Shown: positions 33,073-44,351, numbered from the stretch's first letter. The stretch: DNA of 64,000 bases from Plumapathes pennacea (GCA_964036295.1 OZ038466.1:21938597-22002596); one strand, 5' to 3'. Made by a program: numbers and translations. Notes: a model not told the origin generated them from the sequence alone.

Positions 33073-33090
33073 TGACGTCAGTTTCGGTCT
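33073..33090. promoter_or_regulatory. CRE plus ACCGAAACTG motif upstream of cGLR gene A
   Basis: TGACGTCA at 33,073-33,080 overlaps CAGTTTCGGT (33,079-33,088). On the coding strand the latter reads ACCGAAACTG, an IRF/ISRE-like half site. The same 10-mer occurs 88 bases upstream of the paralog's start (40,555-40,564). Both promoters also share GTACCAAACC nearer the gene. Function is inferred from consensus only. Confidence 0.35.
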
Positions 33091-33798
33091 CGATAAAAGT
33101 TGAAATTTGCACCTAAGCGACCAATCAGAACCAATCACAGAACAGCAGAGATAAACATTGTCGAGATGTTGTTGACAAGCGGAGTTGTGGGTTGGGAAAA
33201 GAATACTGAGTGGTGTTACCAGAGTATTTGCATGCAAGTTACATGATTCTGGTTGTTTGTTGACTTCATGGAAACAGAAAAGGCATCAACTGACCAAAAC
33301 ATATACAGACAGAAACATAAAGAATTAGTGTATGTGGAAGTGGATACGCAGTGGAATTAGACCACCCCTCCCTCCCTCTGGTTGCTCAAAATGATAACAA
33401 ACCCTCCACGAGTCTCTATTGTCCTTTGGCCTCTGCAAATACACGATTTCCTTCCAGGTCAGATTAGTCAAAATCAGAAGATAGAGGAACATATTTATTG
33501 ATTGTTTGGTTCAATAAACTGCTTTACTTCGTATTTTGATGTGTATAAATGACGAGTAAAGCACCTAAATATAATCCCTCTAAAAACGTTTAAGCATATC
33601 ATGAAGGCATATCCTTTCCCACCATGCTGCGGCAAAAATAAACGACACTTTACGAGCGTTGCGCACACGAACTACGAAAACTGAACTTGAATTTGCTGTT
33701 TTACCTTTCGGGCAATAACCGCTAACTCCAAGAAATATGGTGATCGTGGGGTCGTAAAAGTATTTCCGCGAGGCCGCAACAATCTAACGTAATCCCCT

Positions 33799-36493
33799 CT
33801 AGCGCAGTTCTAAGCATTCAGGTTCTGTGTGGAAGTAGCCTGTCATAGATACCCCCTGATCGCCGCCACTTTTGCGGCAAACCATTCTCTTTAGCTCACT
33901 AGTGAACTGGGTATTCCACAAGGCAAACAGTATAGGGTTGAGAAAGGCGTTAAACACCATGCACATCGGGGGGAGCCAAATACGAACGAGGGCGTCCGCT
34001 ATGGGTTTGGTTGAAACATTTAACATTCCCGCGGAAAACGCCACGATCATAACATTGGGAATAACAAAGAAAACCGAGTTGGTGAGCACGATCAGACCGA
34101 TTCTCTTAGCCAGGCGCGTTTCCCCTTTTGCACCCGCGCCAGCCGAAGCGCGCTTAACAAAGACGCAGATGTGAATGTAAAGCGCGAATATTATCAAATA
34201 CAGTAGCACCAAGAACACAATCAAGCCCTGGGTGTACAAAATCCTGTTGGCGGTTTCGAAATTTTGGATCAGAATGCACATGAAGTTATCTCGGATGATG
34301 GAGTTGTCGAAGTAATCTATGACAAAGCACATCACACCGACCAGAACCCAGAAAACCCCCAGTAATGCAGCGGCTATTTTACGGCTGATCTTAACGGACG
34401 GGTTTGAGAAATGGACGATCGCGAGGTGCCTTTCTAAGGTCAGAAGCAGCGACGTAATGACACCCATAGTCTGACCCACCACGAAGACAGTCCTGTAGTA
34501 TGGACAGTGGGACACTCGCCAGCTCCTGAAGGATGGATCGTGGTTAATAGCGTGACCCGTGGCCACCGAGATGGAGTAGATACCGAGCAACAGATCACAG
34601 AAAGCCAAGTGAGCGATCAACATGAACGACGTCTTGCTTCTCAGAAGTTTGCTAAACAAAGTCCCCATAATGACTAAGAGATTCAGGAAGATGACTAAGG
34701 CTCCGAGTGTGATCTCAGAAGCGCGGAGGTCCCGTACTTGGGCCCAGCACATGTCTTTGTAAATCTTTCTGACCGGATCAATGTCAGTCAAACTCAGCTC
34801 GCATTTCTTTTTTATACACTGCCCTCTGAACAGGATGAACTTCGCCTGGTGTTCGTCAACAAATGACAAGTGCTCATCGGGAATGTACTGGCATTTACGA
34901 CGAGGCAGGAGTTTATCTCTGCTGACGTTGGTGCGGGAGAAATAGCAGTTGCTGCACTCTTTAGAAATGGACCCACCTTTGATGACTCGTAGAGTTGTAT
35001 CAGCGAGAAGTGTTTCTGATAAAGTTAAGTCGGGATTTCCCTCTACATTCAAGTAGCTCAGTTGAGGAAGGGGCTCGGTCAGAATGCCGGTCCATTGCAT
35101 CAGAGAGTTGTATGCGAGACTCCTATTTATAGAAAAACATAACAACAGTAACTATACAATATAACAAACGAAAAGGATGCACTTCTCGCTCACAGCTAGA
35201 CTATAATTCATAAACAAACTCCAATCCTCCACTAAGCTTTACCTTAGTCCGATAACTGCAGTAACCTTTTTTAGTTTTTTAGCCGGACTTTTTCCCGGGC
35301 TATCCTGCGAGCGTTACCTTTACAATCATTCGACGTTTTCAGTTTGTTAAAATTCTTCCAACCACCCATGAAGACGCAGTATGGACGACACAAGAATATT
35401 ATAATCACATTAACTGCTTATAGTAAATCCGATCAATTCTCTATACCGTAACCCATGCACCTGTTCAGAGGATTGAAGGGGAAAATGAACTTTCACAGAA
35501 CACGGACTTACAGGTATCGAAGAGAAACTAATCCTTCAAATACTTTGCTTGTTAAGGTGACCAGCCGATTGTGGTCAAGAGACCTGCAAGGAAAAGCATG
35601 CAATAAGTTTGATTGCTGGATCTAATGGGGAAAATGTTACAAATACGTAAGGTCGATACATTGACATATCCCTTTTTTCCTTAACAGAGAAATAATGGCA
35701 CAGACATCGCTGTTTCTGTAGAATATCTACGTACAGTTCTGTGAGGTTACCAAGGCCGTGGAACGCTCCTTCTTCGATAACGCTTATGTTGTTGTAGTCT
35801 AGATACCTGTAAATCGAGAATCATTGTGCGTTGTGAGCATTCGAAGAACACTTATCTTCTTGTCTCTGCCAGTGTATTTTTTGTTTCTTTTCACACACAC
35901 AATGTGTATTGCACACATAAATGGAAAAAAGCTGAATCACAGCGCAAGCTCTTTCAATAACAATCAGGCGAAGCAAAGTGAAGCAAACAATCATTCACTA
36001 AAAATGACATTCAAACAAACAAGCAAACAAACAAGATACAAATGAAGGTCGAATCGAAACTGGGCTTCTCAGGTCCACTTACAAGTTTCTTAGCTGCGTG
36101 AAGTTCATCAAGGCAGTTTTCTGTGTCACCGCTATGATTCCATTTTTGGACAGGTTTCTACAAGAAAAAAAAAAAAAAAAAAGTCCTAAGCGATAATTGC
36201 ACCGCATATGAGAGCCTGGAACAGTTTGAAAGAAACCACCTCGACTGATTCACATTGGAAGTGTTAGATCACCATGGATAAAGAACTTACAAAGAGCAAA
36301 TCTCTCCAGCGTTCTTGATCAAGTTGACTTGACTGATGTTACTGAAGGTGCATGTCAAAGAAACGTTGTCAGGAAATTCAACTTGAGCATCACAGTCGGA
36401 GCAGGAGCACTCAGTCGGACACAATTCGCAGGAGCTCAGATAGAACGTCAACAAAAGGGCCAACGCCTGGACACACCCCAATGCAAGAGCCAT
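33799..36493 (-). CDS. Leucine-rich-repeat GPCR (LGR-like, short LRR type)
   Basis: Five exons join in phase into 581 residues: 36291-36493, 36083-36157, 35735-35806, 35512-35583 and 33799-35122. Exon 1 encodes a signal peptide and a Cys-rich LRR N-cap (CELCPTECSCSDC). Each of exons 2-4 encodes one LRR of 24-25 residues (LxxNxI/L pattern; for example YLDYNNISVIEEGAF), all with phase-2 boundaries. The large last exon carries another LRR, a Cys-containing hinge (SKECSNCYF, RKCQYIP) and the whole 7TM with ERH after TM3 and NPILF in TM7, as in glycoprotein-hormone/relaxin-type receptors. I chose the ATG at 36,493 because it places the hydrophobic signal near the N-terminus; another ATG 13 codons upstream (36,532) is possible. 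The ligand is unknown. It sits between the two cGAS-like genes, all on the same strand. Confidence 0.9.
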
Positions 36494-38028
36494 CACTTCT
36501 GAAGAGAAACAGTGCACTGCATCGATCAACATGACGTACTGACTACGGGACTGACTATCGGAGTCTTTAACATTCTCGCACTGTTAGAGTTTATTACGAG
36601 CTGAATAGCTTTCAGGGTCGGGCATACGAAAGAATCACAACATGCATGCGAGGAACATACCCCCCGTTGCAAAGCTCACGTTTGACCTGGGCAGAAATCT
36701 TCCCTCCCAAGCTCCGCTTTCCTGTTGTTAACCACCACAAGCAACTAATGCACAGTCACATAACGCGCACATAACGAGACCGTGAAATCAGAAGGATTGC
36801 GGCGGATTTCTATATTTGTTTGTGCTTGTTTCACATTGACGTCTGGAATTTACCTAAAAGCTACTTCAGTACTGCAATCTAGTTTTAAAAGAAGCTTCCT
36901 AGTTTGGTTTGAAATAAGAAAACTTACCTCGTTAGGAACGGATGGAAAGGCAAGAAGCTGCAAACCCTTTGTTTCCGAGTCAACTCACGGTTGAACGCTC
37001 ACACAATGAAACTCGAGGCCGAATGTCACATTCTCAAGTAGAGTGGAGAATGTTTCGCATTATTACCGAGTCACGGAGACCGTTGCTCGTCTGCTTAGCT
37101 CAGATTTCAAAGTCTTGATTTGTTATACAACAGTGGAAGCCAAGCATTTGCTTTTGCTTGACTGGAGCGTCGTTTGGCCCTTAGATTTTTACCGTGTTTG
37201 TATCGAGAAATGCTTTTAATAACTCGTAACCAAGCTGGCCAGTGCTTATAAAATTGTTTGATCAAGCTTCAAGCTTTTCTGACAGACTAAATTATAAAAT
37301 GAAATATGATCTAGATTCCTCGGGGACAAAAGAACAAAAAGTGAATCGTTTTTACAGTAGGTAACTTTAAAAATCAACAACTCCAATAGTGTTCTAATCC
37401 GACTTTTTGAAATTTTGGCCTCTTTAAAACTCTATTTTGGATAGCGAAACATGGTTACTGAAAAAGTCAATACTCCGAATATGAGTATGTAATATTGAAA
37501 AAAAATAAATAAATAAATAAATAAAAAAACGGCTGAGGCTTTTTAACTCTCTTTATTTAAGCATCTGTTCACAATGTAATTAATTTTCGTAGCGGGTCCT
37601 CAATCCCAAGCTAAATATTCTCCAGTGCTAAAACTGTAAAGGTCCAATTATCAACTGTAAAGGTCCAATCTGTCATCACAACTGTGCAACCGATTATATC
37701 CTGCTGCAAAAAAAGATTATAACCAAGCACACGCTACCAGGTGGTAGCCTTAAACTTATCGGCCGTAAGCAAGCCCACAGTTGTCCCTGCTGATACAGGT
37801 GAAGTATGAGAGTACGTACATCAGATAGGCCCTCAACAAAGCTTTACAAATTATTATACTCGTCACAAAGATACTGTTAGTCTACGCCAAGGTTATGATT
37901 TCGAAAATTGCATCGATCAGTTCCAGCTGAGTCCTCTCTCTCTGAGAGCGAAGTTGCAGTACGCATTCTAGTTTAACGACACTGTATTGCCTGGCTGTTC
38001 GAAGAGACGCCAGTGGCCTGGACACGAC
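36494..38028. other. Intergenic region, no gene recognised
   Basis: Between the LRR-GPCR start and the 3' end of cGLR gene B. It contains an A/AAAT-rich run at about 37,497-37,528 and otherwise unremarkable AT-rich DNA. No exon-like or RNA-like signal seen. Confidence 0.6.
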
Positions 38029-40467
38029 TCAGTCCAGTGGGATGTCGCCTGGTGCGAGATCCATCCCAGTCGTCGTAGGTTCCATAAAATTCAGAATTCC
38101 CCTCACCAGATCAACACCACATCCAGCAGGGATCACCTGGCTGAGATCAAAACCACCACTCGGATCAAAAAGTCTTTGAACAATGGCCTCTTCATTTCCA
38201 GGGGATAGAAGATCCTGGTCTGAGCAAAACTTGAACATCTTCATCCATCCCTTCAGCTCTCTGAGGATGCGCTGCATAATATCCGCGTCCGATGCCCCCT
38301 GGAATGCCGCGTAGGCCATGGTGGACGTGCTCTTGAACATGCGCACGAAGTTTTCCACCGTCAGTTCAGGGTGTTTCTCGTACATTGCTCGCATGTCGCT
38401 CTCCAACTCACCTAGGATCGGATCGTCGGTGGGCACTTCAGCACCGCTCAGCGCCAGGTCAGCGATTTCTCCGGCGGTATCCACGTACAGATCTTGAAAG
38501 TCGTGGTAACTCAAGTGGCACTCCGAAGACAGGGGAGGGTGAGCGGCAGAAGCGAGATCCGTGTGTAACCCCGAAGCGGCAGATTGGGCTGTGGAAACAG
38601 CGGGGCTGGTGATCTCTGACGAAACGGGTCGGGCAGCAGAAGCATTAGCAGCAGTAGAGGGGTCTTGCTGCTTATCTGGTGGGACCGATTGCGCAACAAC
38701 TGCAGAAGCACCTAAACGGACCCCTCCTTGGACATCATCAGCTGTTTTAACGCTAGGCTCAGATTTCTCCAGGACCATTTCCCACTTAAAGCAGGTTGGA
38801 TCCTGACAAATACTTTCCACTTTCGCAACCAGCGACTCCAGAAGATCAGGGTGCTCACTTGCGGCGTGCTCGAACAGGTTACACGAACGGATGAAGTAGT
38901 GAGGCAAAACCTTACTTGATAAGGCGTTCTGCAACTTGTCCAATAACATCAGGACACAGGAGGCACGGTTTTCCTCACTCCAGAATTCCAGGCCTGTTTC
39001 TTCAGCTGTCCAGAGAAGCAAATTCTTCAGATGGTAAGAGATCAACAATTTTTCATCAGTGCGGAAAAAGGCGCGATGGAATAGCTTCAAACAGCGGTAG
39101 CACTCTTTCTGTACGGCGTTCATCTCTTGGCTCAGGAGGTATTCCGCATGCGAGAATGACAAACGGAAATCGAGGTCGGGATTTCCACCAGTCTTTGGGG
39201 TTTTTACTACGACGTGGAAGCTTTCACGGGTGATTTTCTCGACGACGTCATGTGAGGGCCATTGGCGCTGGCGCGTGCACCATTCTTGGGCAACCTCTGG
39301 CCATCCTCGACCTTGAAACGCAGGCACAAAGTCAACTCCCCCAATTCGGTCATAGGTTGCGGCTTCTGCGCTATAACAGCTGCTCTCGTCCTTCACGTCT
39401 GTTTCTGAAACGTTGAACAAATGTGCGAGATAGGGGCTGTCTAGCAAAGCCGTTTCAATTCCGGTTTGGGAAGCTCCGCTTTCTGCACTTTGGGTTTTGG
39501 CGGCTTCGCTTTCTGCACTTCCGGTTCCGGTGCTCTTGATTTGGGTACTTCCGGTTTCGGCGCTTTCATTTCCTACGCTTCCGGTTTCGCTTTGAGGGAC
39601 AGCGAGTCTACTTTCTAACTGTTCCCGTAGCTGTACCAGTTCTTGCATCCTAGTTCCATACAAAACCTCGTTTACGAACCGAGGATACTCGGTCAGGAGC
39701 GACTGGCCATCCCCTGCAATACGTTGAATCTGTTCTTTACAATTCTCCAAGTAGGAGTTGAACAGGACAGCGTGCTCCCTGGTATAAGGCACTCCACGAC
39801 TCTCACACAGAAAAGCTGCGTAGGTCTCGAGCGCCGCAGGGCTGTTGTGGTAACAGCCCTCATCTCTGAAACTTTCGTCTTGTTTGATCAAGGAGTCAAA
39901 AGACTGAGCAAAGTTCATGGTTGCTGCAGGTCCGTCGGCGCTATTCGTGAACTGGGAAATACAGTTCGCTAGAATTGGGTTGTCTTTTCCTGTAATGGCT
40001 TCTTGGAGCTTTGCTGCGAGTTGAGCAAAATCCGACACTTTCCCAAATATTTCCGGATGCATCTTCTTCAGTGTCGCTGTGGTCACCAACTGCTCTTCGG
40101 AATCCTTGAATACAGATCTGTTCAATACTGGATGACCATTGCCATTGATTCGCACAAATCCTGGTTTGCCGTCGATGTTTTCCAGCATGTCTTCGGTGAT
40201 CCTCATTTCTTCGGTAGTGGGGAAGATAACCAAGTCGACATCGCCGATATCGTGAGGCAGATAGCACTTCAGTCCCTCGGCAGAGCTTCCGTATTGCCTC
40301 ACAGTGACTCCCTTTTCTGAAGTACTTTGAAGGTAAGCCAAAGCCTTCTGAATCCAAAATGCAACAATATTTCTGACATATTCTTCCCATTTCTTGCTTT
40401 CTTCGCTAACTTCCGCCATACCCTTGAAGAACTCGTTTAGGTTTTGGTTACTCGACTTTTCTGCCAT
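38029..40467 (-). CDS. cGAS-like receptor / Mab-21 domain protein B, intronless
   Basis: An uninterrupted 812-residue paralog of the protein at 30,036. GSSAEG lies at 60-65, DVD at 76-78, and the third acidic residue is D379 (GVDFVPAFQGRGWPEVA). The insertion between them (about 300 residues) includes a low-complexity Ser/Glu/Thr/Gly segment at about 292-335 (SAETGS, TGSAES, QSAESG). The Mab-21 C-lobe (about 378-568) is almost identical to that of paralog A, while the N-lobe is clearly diverged. The C-terminal region (about 655-812) again starts with SYHDFQDL and ends DIPLD. All three catalytic carboxylates are kept, so activity is plausible; cyclic dinucleotide synthesis and the activating ligand are unproven. 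Its start aligns with paralog A (MA-KS...LN-FFK-MAEVS). Confidence 0.9.
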   Translation of the reverse strand: MAEKSSNQNLNEFFKGMAEVSEESKKWEEYVRNIVAFWIQKALAYLQSTSEKGVTVRQYGSSAEGLKCYLPHDIGDVDLVIFPTTEEMRITEDMLENIDGKPGFVRINGNGHPVLNRSVFKDSEEQLVTTATLKKMHPEIFGKVSDFAQLAAKLQEAITGKDNPILANCISQFTNSADGPAATMNFAQSFDSLIKQDESFRDEGCYHNSPAALETYAAFLCESRGVPYTREHAVLFNSYLENCKEQIQRIAGDGQSLLTEYPRFVNEVLYGTRMQELVQLREQLESRLAVPQSETGSVGNESAETGSTQIKSTGTGSAESEAAKTQSAESGASQTGIETALLDSPYLAHLFNVSETDVKDESSCYSAEAATYDRIGGVDFVPAFQGRGWPEVAQEWCTRQRQWPSHDVVEKITRESFHVVVKTPKTGGNPDLDFRLSFSHAEYLLSQEMNAVQKECYRCLKLFHRAFFRTDEKLLISYHLKNLLLWTAEETGLEFWSEENRASCVLMLLDKLQNALSSKVLPHYFIRSCNLFEHAASEHPDLLESLVAKVESICQDPTCFKWEMVLEKSEPSVKTADDVQGGVRLGASAVVAQSVPPDKQQDPSTAANASAARPVSSEITSPAVSTAQSAASGLHTDLASAAHPPLSSECHLSYHDFQDLYVDTAGEIADLALSGAEVPTDDPILGELESDMRAMYEKHPELTVENFVRMFKSTSTMAYAAFQGASDADIMQRILRELKGWMKMFKFCSDQDLLSPGNEEAIVQRLFDPSGGFDLSQVIPAGCGVDLVRGILNFMEPTTTGMDLAPGDIPLD

Positions 40468-41059
40468 CTTTCTTTGTTTCGCCTAGTGGTTAGTCCAGAC
40501 CTTTTTTTGCTTCCGCTTTCTATTTATGTATTTTTAAATGTATTGTAAACCCCTCAGTTTCGGTTTGAAAAATGGGGAAATTGTACCAAACCGAGGTGCA
40601 TTAACAGGTTGATCAGAACCAATCACAGGACAGCAAAGCTTGACATTGGCTGACAGTTTTGATCATCACATAATTTAATATAATGCAAATTAAAAAAGCA
40701 ATGTTTTAATAAAAAACCGAGCTTGTAGGACCGGAAATATGTCACTCACGCTTCGCTTTGTCAAAATTATTTTTGCCGTCCGACTCTAATTCGCATGCCA
40801 CGCGAACGGTTTTATCTTTTTTTTTTTTTTTTTTGTCTGTTTGTCCGGGGAAAAGTCGAAGCACCATAATAAGCATGGCTATTCTTTGCAAGCTTTTCAA
40901 ACAACTAACAAATGAACAAATATTACACACTCCAGACATATTAGCATAAATTTGCAACACAAGATTCGGTGTTCTGATACATATTTACATTGCAATGCTC
41001 CAACTTTTTAATTGGGATAATGATATACTGTAACCAACAGAATAGACAATATATTGTTG

Positions 41060-41125
41060 GTAAAATATCAGACAGCAACAATCTGTTTATGTTGCTGTTA
41101 TCATCACAACTTTTGACTATTCCAT
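41060..41125 (-). promoter_or_regulatory. SECIS-like element in the MsrA 3' UTR
   Basis: On the minus strand, about 170 bases after the stop codon, the order is GTGATGAT (core ATGA at 41,101-41,104), a stem AACAGCAAC, an apical loop containing AAA, the returning stem GTTGCTGT and CTGAT. The non-Watson-Crick quartet partners (ATGA opposite CTGAT) and the unpaired AA 12 bases after the ATGA fit the eukaryotic SECIS consensus. Found by eye; a SECIS search program would test it. Confidence 0.8.
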
Positions 41126-41274
41126 ATGTGGTTATTTTTAAAATGCAATGAAAAGTTTATACAACAAAACACAATAAACTATTTTATAGCTAATGTCCTA
41201 TTGAAAATCACTGAATTTATAGTTAAATCCTTTTCAAATGTTGTTTATCTTTAAGGAAACCTCAAGAGAGGAAA

Positions 41275-42703
41275 TCACTCTTCTGAGGTTTTTGCAGACA
41301 TTTTGTTTAATAACTTGTGTATGTAGTCGTATGTTTGCTGACTAAGTCCATAGGAACTTATCTCTTGTTCTATGACATCCCTTCTTCCGAAGCCACCTGC
41401 AAGGCCATTTAGCCGTGTGGCAGCTTGTGATTCTTTTAGTTCTTCACTTGTGAAGTGTTTCAGGTCTCTAAAAAGCTGCCAGCTATTCTGCAGTCTGTAC
41501 TTTTGATGGTACCTGTGATTTATAAACCAATACACAATCTTTATTTAAGTTACCAACTGAGAATGTTGATCATTTCAAGAGTTATGATCTTTCAGTAATC
41601 ACTGGTGAGAGAATGAATTCAAAAGAGAAGATTGATTGTTATCAGGAGTAACAGGACTGGTTAAAGTATTGGTTATGAACATCAGCATATTACATGTACA
41701 TCGTATGTTGAGTTACAGATTAAAGTGTTTGGGAAGTTGCAAGAGCACTTAATTTCCAAGGAGACCCTTAATTCCCACAGTGTCACCAATCAGATTAGAC
41801 ATACTGCACTATCTGAATGAATATTAAGTGACTTACCCCTCTGCATCAAAAAACTGGGATGCATCTTCTATAACTGTAAGCACCTTTCTACTAAACGTCC
41901 TTTGCTTCTCCTCCAATGAAGAGCGAGCCAGTCTACGTTGGTTTTCATCATGTACGAAAATAGCAGACCGATACTGCCGACTTTGAACCTCAGTAGGATC
42001 ATGTAATGACCAGAATATATGCAGTAGCTGTTCATATGTTGTCTGTGAAGGGTCATACTCAATTTGGATGCTTTCAGTATGGTCTCCCCTGTAGACGGCA
42101 GATAAAGTATGTTAATAAGGCTTTGAAAGACATTATTACTGTGCATGAGGTTTTGTGTGAATGTGTGAAAAAGAGACAGACAAACAGACAGATGGAGTGA
42201 CATTTAGGGATCCAGGAATTCTCTCCCCCACCCCTCCCCTTGCATCAAGCTGGCCTAAGGGACTGAAGGAGCAGAAGTTCAACAGTAATGGGGAGGGCCA
42301 GGCAGCAGTAGATCTCAGTGAGATTTCATGAAAAATTTGTGGACATTTGACCGTGACTTTTAGTTTAGTGTTAACAACAACAACAACAAGAACAGCGACA
42401 AAGCTTAACAACAACAGGTTGGCCGAGTGAGTTACTGTATAAATACAAAGATCCTCACATAGATCTGTAAGTTGGAGTTGCCGTTGTTCCCCCACTGTAA
42501 CCAACTCTGGTCCTCAGGACACCTCGCTCGGACCCAAAGCGAGCGTCCGGACCCCAAAATCATCCGGCGGCGAAAGTGGCAACTTCAACGACTTTCGCTT
42601 CACCAAAGAGTGGTCCTGAATCTTCAAAATTCGAAGAAAACTGATGAGAAACAGGGCTAAGACAGTAGAAGAACAGCGCGACGCACAATATCTTCGCCGC
42701 CAT
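41275..42703 (-). CDS. MSRA: Selenoprotein methionine sulfoxide reductase A (Sec48)
   Basis: Three exons join in phase into 244 residues: 42459-42703, 41837-42088 and 41275-41512. The catalytic motif, normally GCFWG, reads G-TGA-FWG: the in-frame TGA at 42,560-42,562 is codon 48. MsrA sequence continues after it (PDARFGSERGVLRTRVGYSG, PTYRSMGDHTESIQIEYDPS, LLHIFWSLHDPT, SRQYRSAIF, YHQKYRLQ), so it is a selenocysteine codon rather than an end. A SECIS-like hairpin lies in the 3' UTR. MsrA reduces methionine-S-sulfoxide in proteins; Sec at this site usually raises activity. The N-terminus (MAAKILCVALFFYCLSPVSHQ) looks like a signal peptide, so the enzyme may work in the secretory pathway. Ordinary gene callers would stop at codon 48 or miss exon 1. 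The final TGA at 41,275-41,277 is taken as the true stop. Confidence 0.9.
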
Positions 42704-42822
42704 TTTGAGAATGATGAGAGCGCACTGAGTTGTGGGTAGGACCGAGCTTGGTAACCAAGCTATTTGAACACAAGTAAACACATTGAATTTTATGCAGTGC
42801 AATTCTTTTGATTTCATGAGAA
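42704..42822. promoter_or_regulatory. 119-bp divergent promoter between MSRA and SMIM7
   Basis: The two start codons (42,703 minus; 42,823 plus) are separated by only 119 bases, so both 5' UTRs and the core promoter must share this space. No TATA box at a usual position is obvious. Confidence 0.6.
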
Positions 42823-44351
42823 ATGGCGTTTATTTCAGACATACTTGTCGCTGGGTGAGTGTTATTTACTTCCTGTTTTCATTTATGCAAGTTCTGTGTG
42901 AGGTGAAAAGCTTCCAGGACTCAAATTTCGTCGTGCTATTATGGTGACACGTCAAAGTTTTATACCAGAAATCCATGGCTTGATCTTCGGGAACTAACCT
43001 GCTATAGAGCACAGGAAATGAGCAAAATGTCAAGAGTGACTTCTGTGTCTTAGTTATGCAAACTATAGATATTCTTAGATATTAGTTTGCAGATATTCTG
43101 CAAACTATAGAACGATGTACACTGTATGCAACCTTTATATTAATCAGAAAATTAATGTTGACATCATGGTTTTTTGAACAGCACTGTATCGTTCCTTTTT
43201 AGGACCCTGTTCATCAATGCATGTGCAGTGCTCAACTTTAAGCTGTAAGTGTATTTGAGTTGTATCTGAGCTGTAGCAGGTTGTCTGGTTTCTGTAAAAT
43301 GTTCATTGTTGGTGTACTGTACTGTCTTGTATTCTTGGGTTGCAATCAATTCTTGGAGATTCAGAACACAAAGACACAATTTCCTCAGAAAAGTATGGAA
43401 TCATTACATATGACCTGTATTCTACCATTTTTTTCTCAGCTAACATTTTCAATTTTGTTTTTAAGAAAAAAGAAATCAGCCACAGATAATTTTGGAGAAG
43501 ACAGTGATCAACCAACTTCAAGTAAGTTCTCGCATAATATTATGCAATAATGTTAAGCCCTGGCCAAACTGTACTGTCAACTCCAGCCAAGTTTACAAAA
43601 TCACTAAACTTGCATGCGGATGGCCAAATGAACTCCTGAGCCAACTCGAAAGGAAACCATTGAAATGCAATAACAAAAGCTGACGCAATCACCTTGCGTT
43701 GACCTTGGCTTGACTTGGCTTGAAGTGGCCCAGCGATGAAAATGTTGGCTTGAGTTGGCTGAAAATTTGAGCCAACTCAAGCCAACTTGGTGGTGAACTC
43801 AAGCCAAGTCGCGAAGTTGGCTGAAGTTAGCAGCACTGTTTGGCCAAGGCTTTAGAAATAGTGATATAATTTTACTTTTGCAACTGGAATGGGCCTTCTT
43901 GTTACATATTGGGTTGATTCCAGCTGCATGTAGAGATCTGATCCTTACACAGCAAGTGAAAATGACTTTGTTTCTGTCTTATCAGAAATACAGTACACTA
44001 TTCTGATCTTGAAAGTTCTGGCCATCCAACTTGAGAAAATAAATTAGGTCTTTTAGTTAGTTCTTGCTGATGACTTTTAACATGACAGGTTACATGGAAT
44101 TTACATTTTTAGTGCTTTTTGTTCATTCATATATTTATTATTTGTTGTTTGCAGTGGACAGGTTCAGGGAGTTTCTGATCAATCTTCGATACTTCAGGAT
44201 TTTTATTGTGATGTGGAATCTAGTTATTATGATATGCATGGTCATGTAAGTATTTTCATGAAAGGAGCTGTGGAGAAGTACTTGGTTTCTAGAATTTTGT
44301 TTTCTTATTCTTTTGTTTTCTTTTTGTTTTCTTAGGTTGTTTGGTGCATGA
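42823..44351 (+). CDS. SMIM7: Small integral membrane protein 7
   Basis: Five small exons join in phase into 78 residues: 42823-42854, 43203-43244, 43466-43521, 44155-44245 and 44336-44351. The protein begins MAFISDILVAGTLFINACAV, a first hydrophobic segment. NFKLKKK and an acidic middle (NFGEDSDQPTS) follow, then REFLINLRYFRIFIVMWNLV, a second membrane segment ending MLFGA. Order, length and motifs match metazoan SMIM7 (about 75 residues), a conserved small membrane protein of unknown biochemical role. The gene is easily missed because no exon exceeds 91 bases. Confidence 0.93.
43556..43851. mobile_element. MITE with TTA target duplication (copy 1)
   Basis: Terminal inverted repeats AGCCCTGGCCAAAC and GTTTGGCCAAGGCT, flanked by TTA on both sides (43,553-43,555 and 43,852-43,854). 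The interior is full of repeated CAAGCCAACT/AGTTGGCT words. A 3-bp TTA/TAA duplication is typical of PIF/Harbinger elements; class assignment is inference. It lies inside SMIM7 intron 3. Confidence 0.7.

Noticed and set aside
42560-42817. Treating the TGA at 42,560-42,562 as the end of a short 47-codon protein
   Set aside because: MsrA sequence continues without a break in the same frame after the TGA and across two splice junctions, and a SECIS-like element is present.
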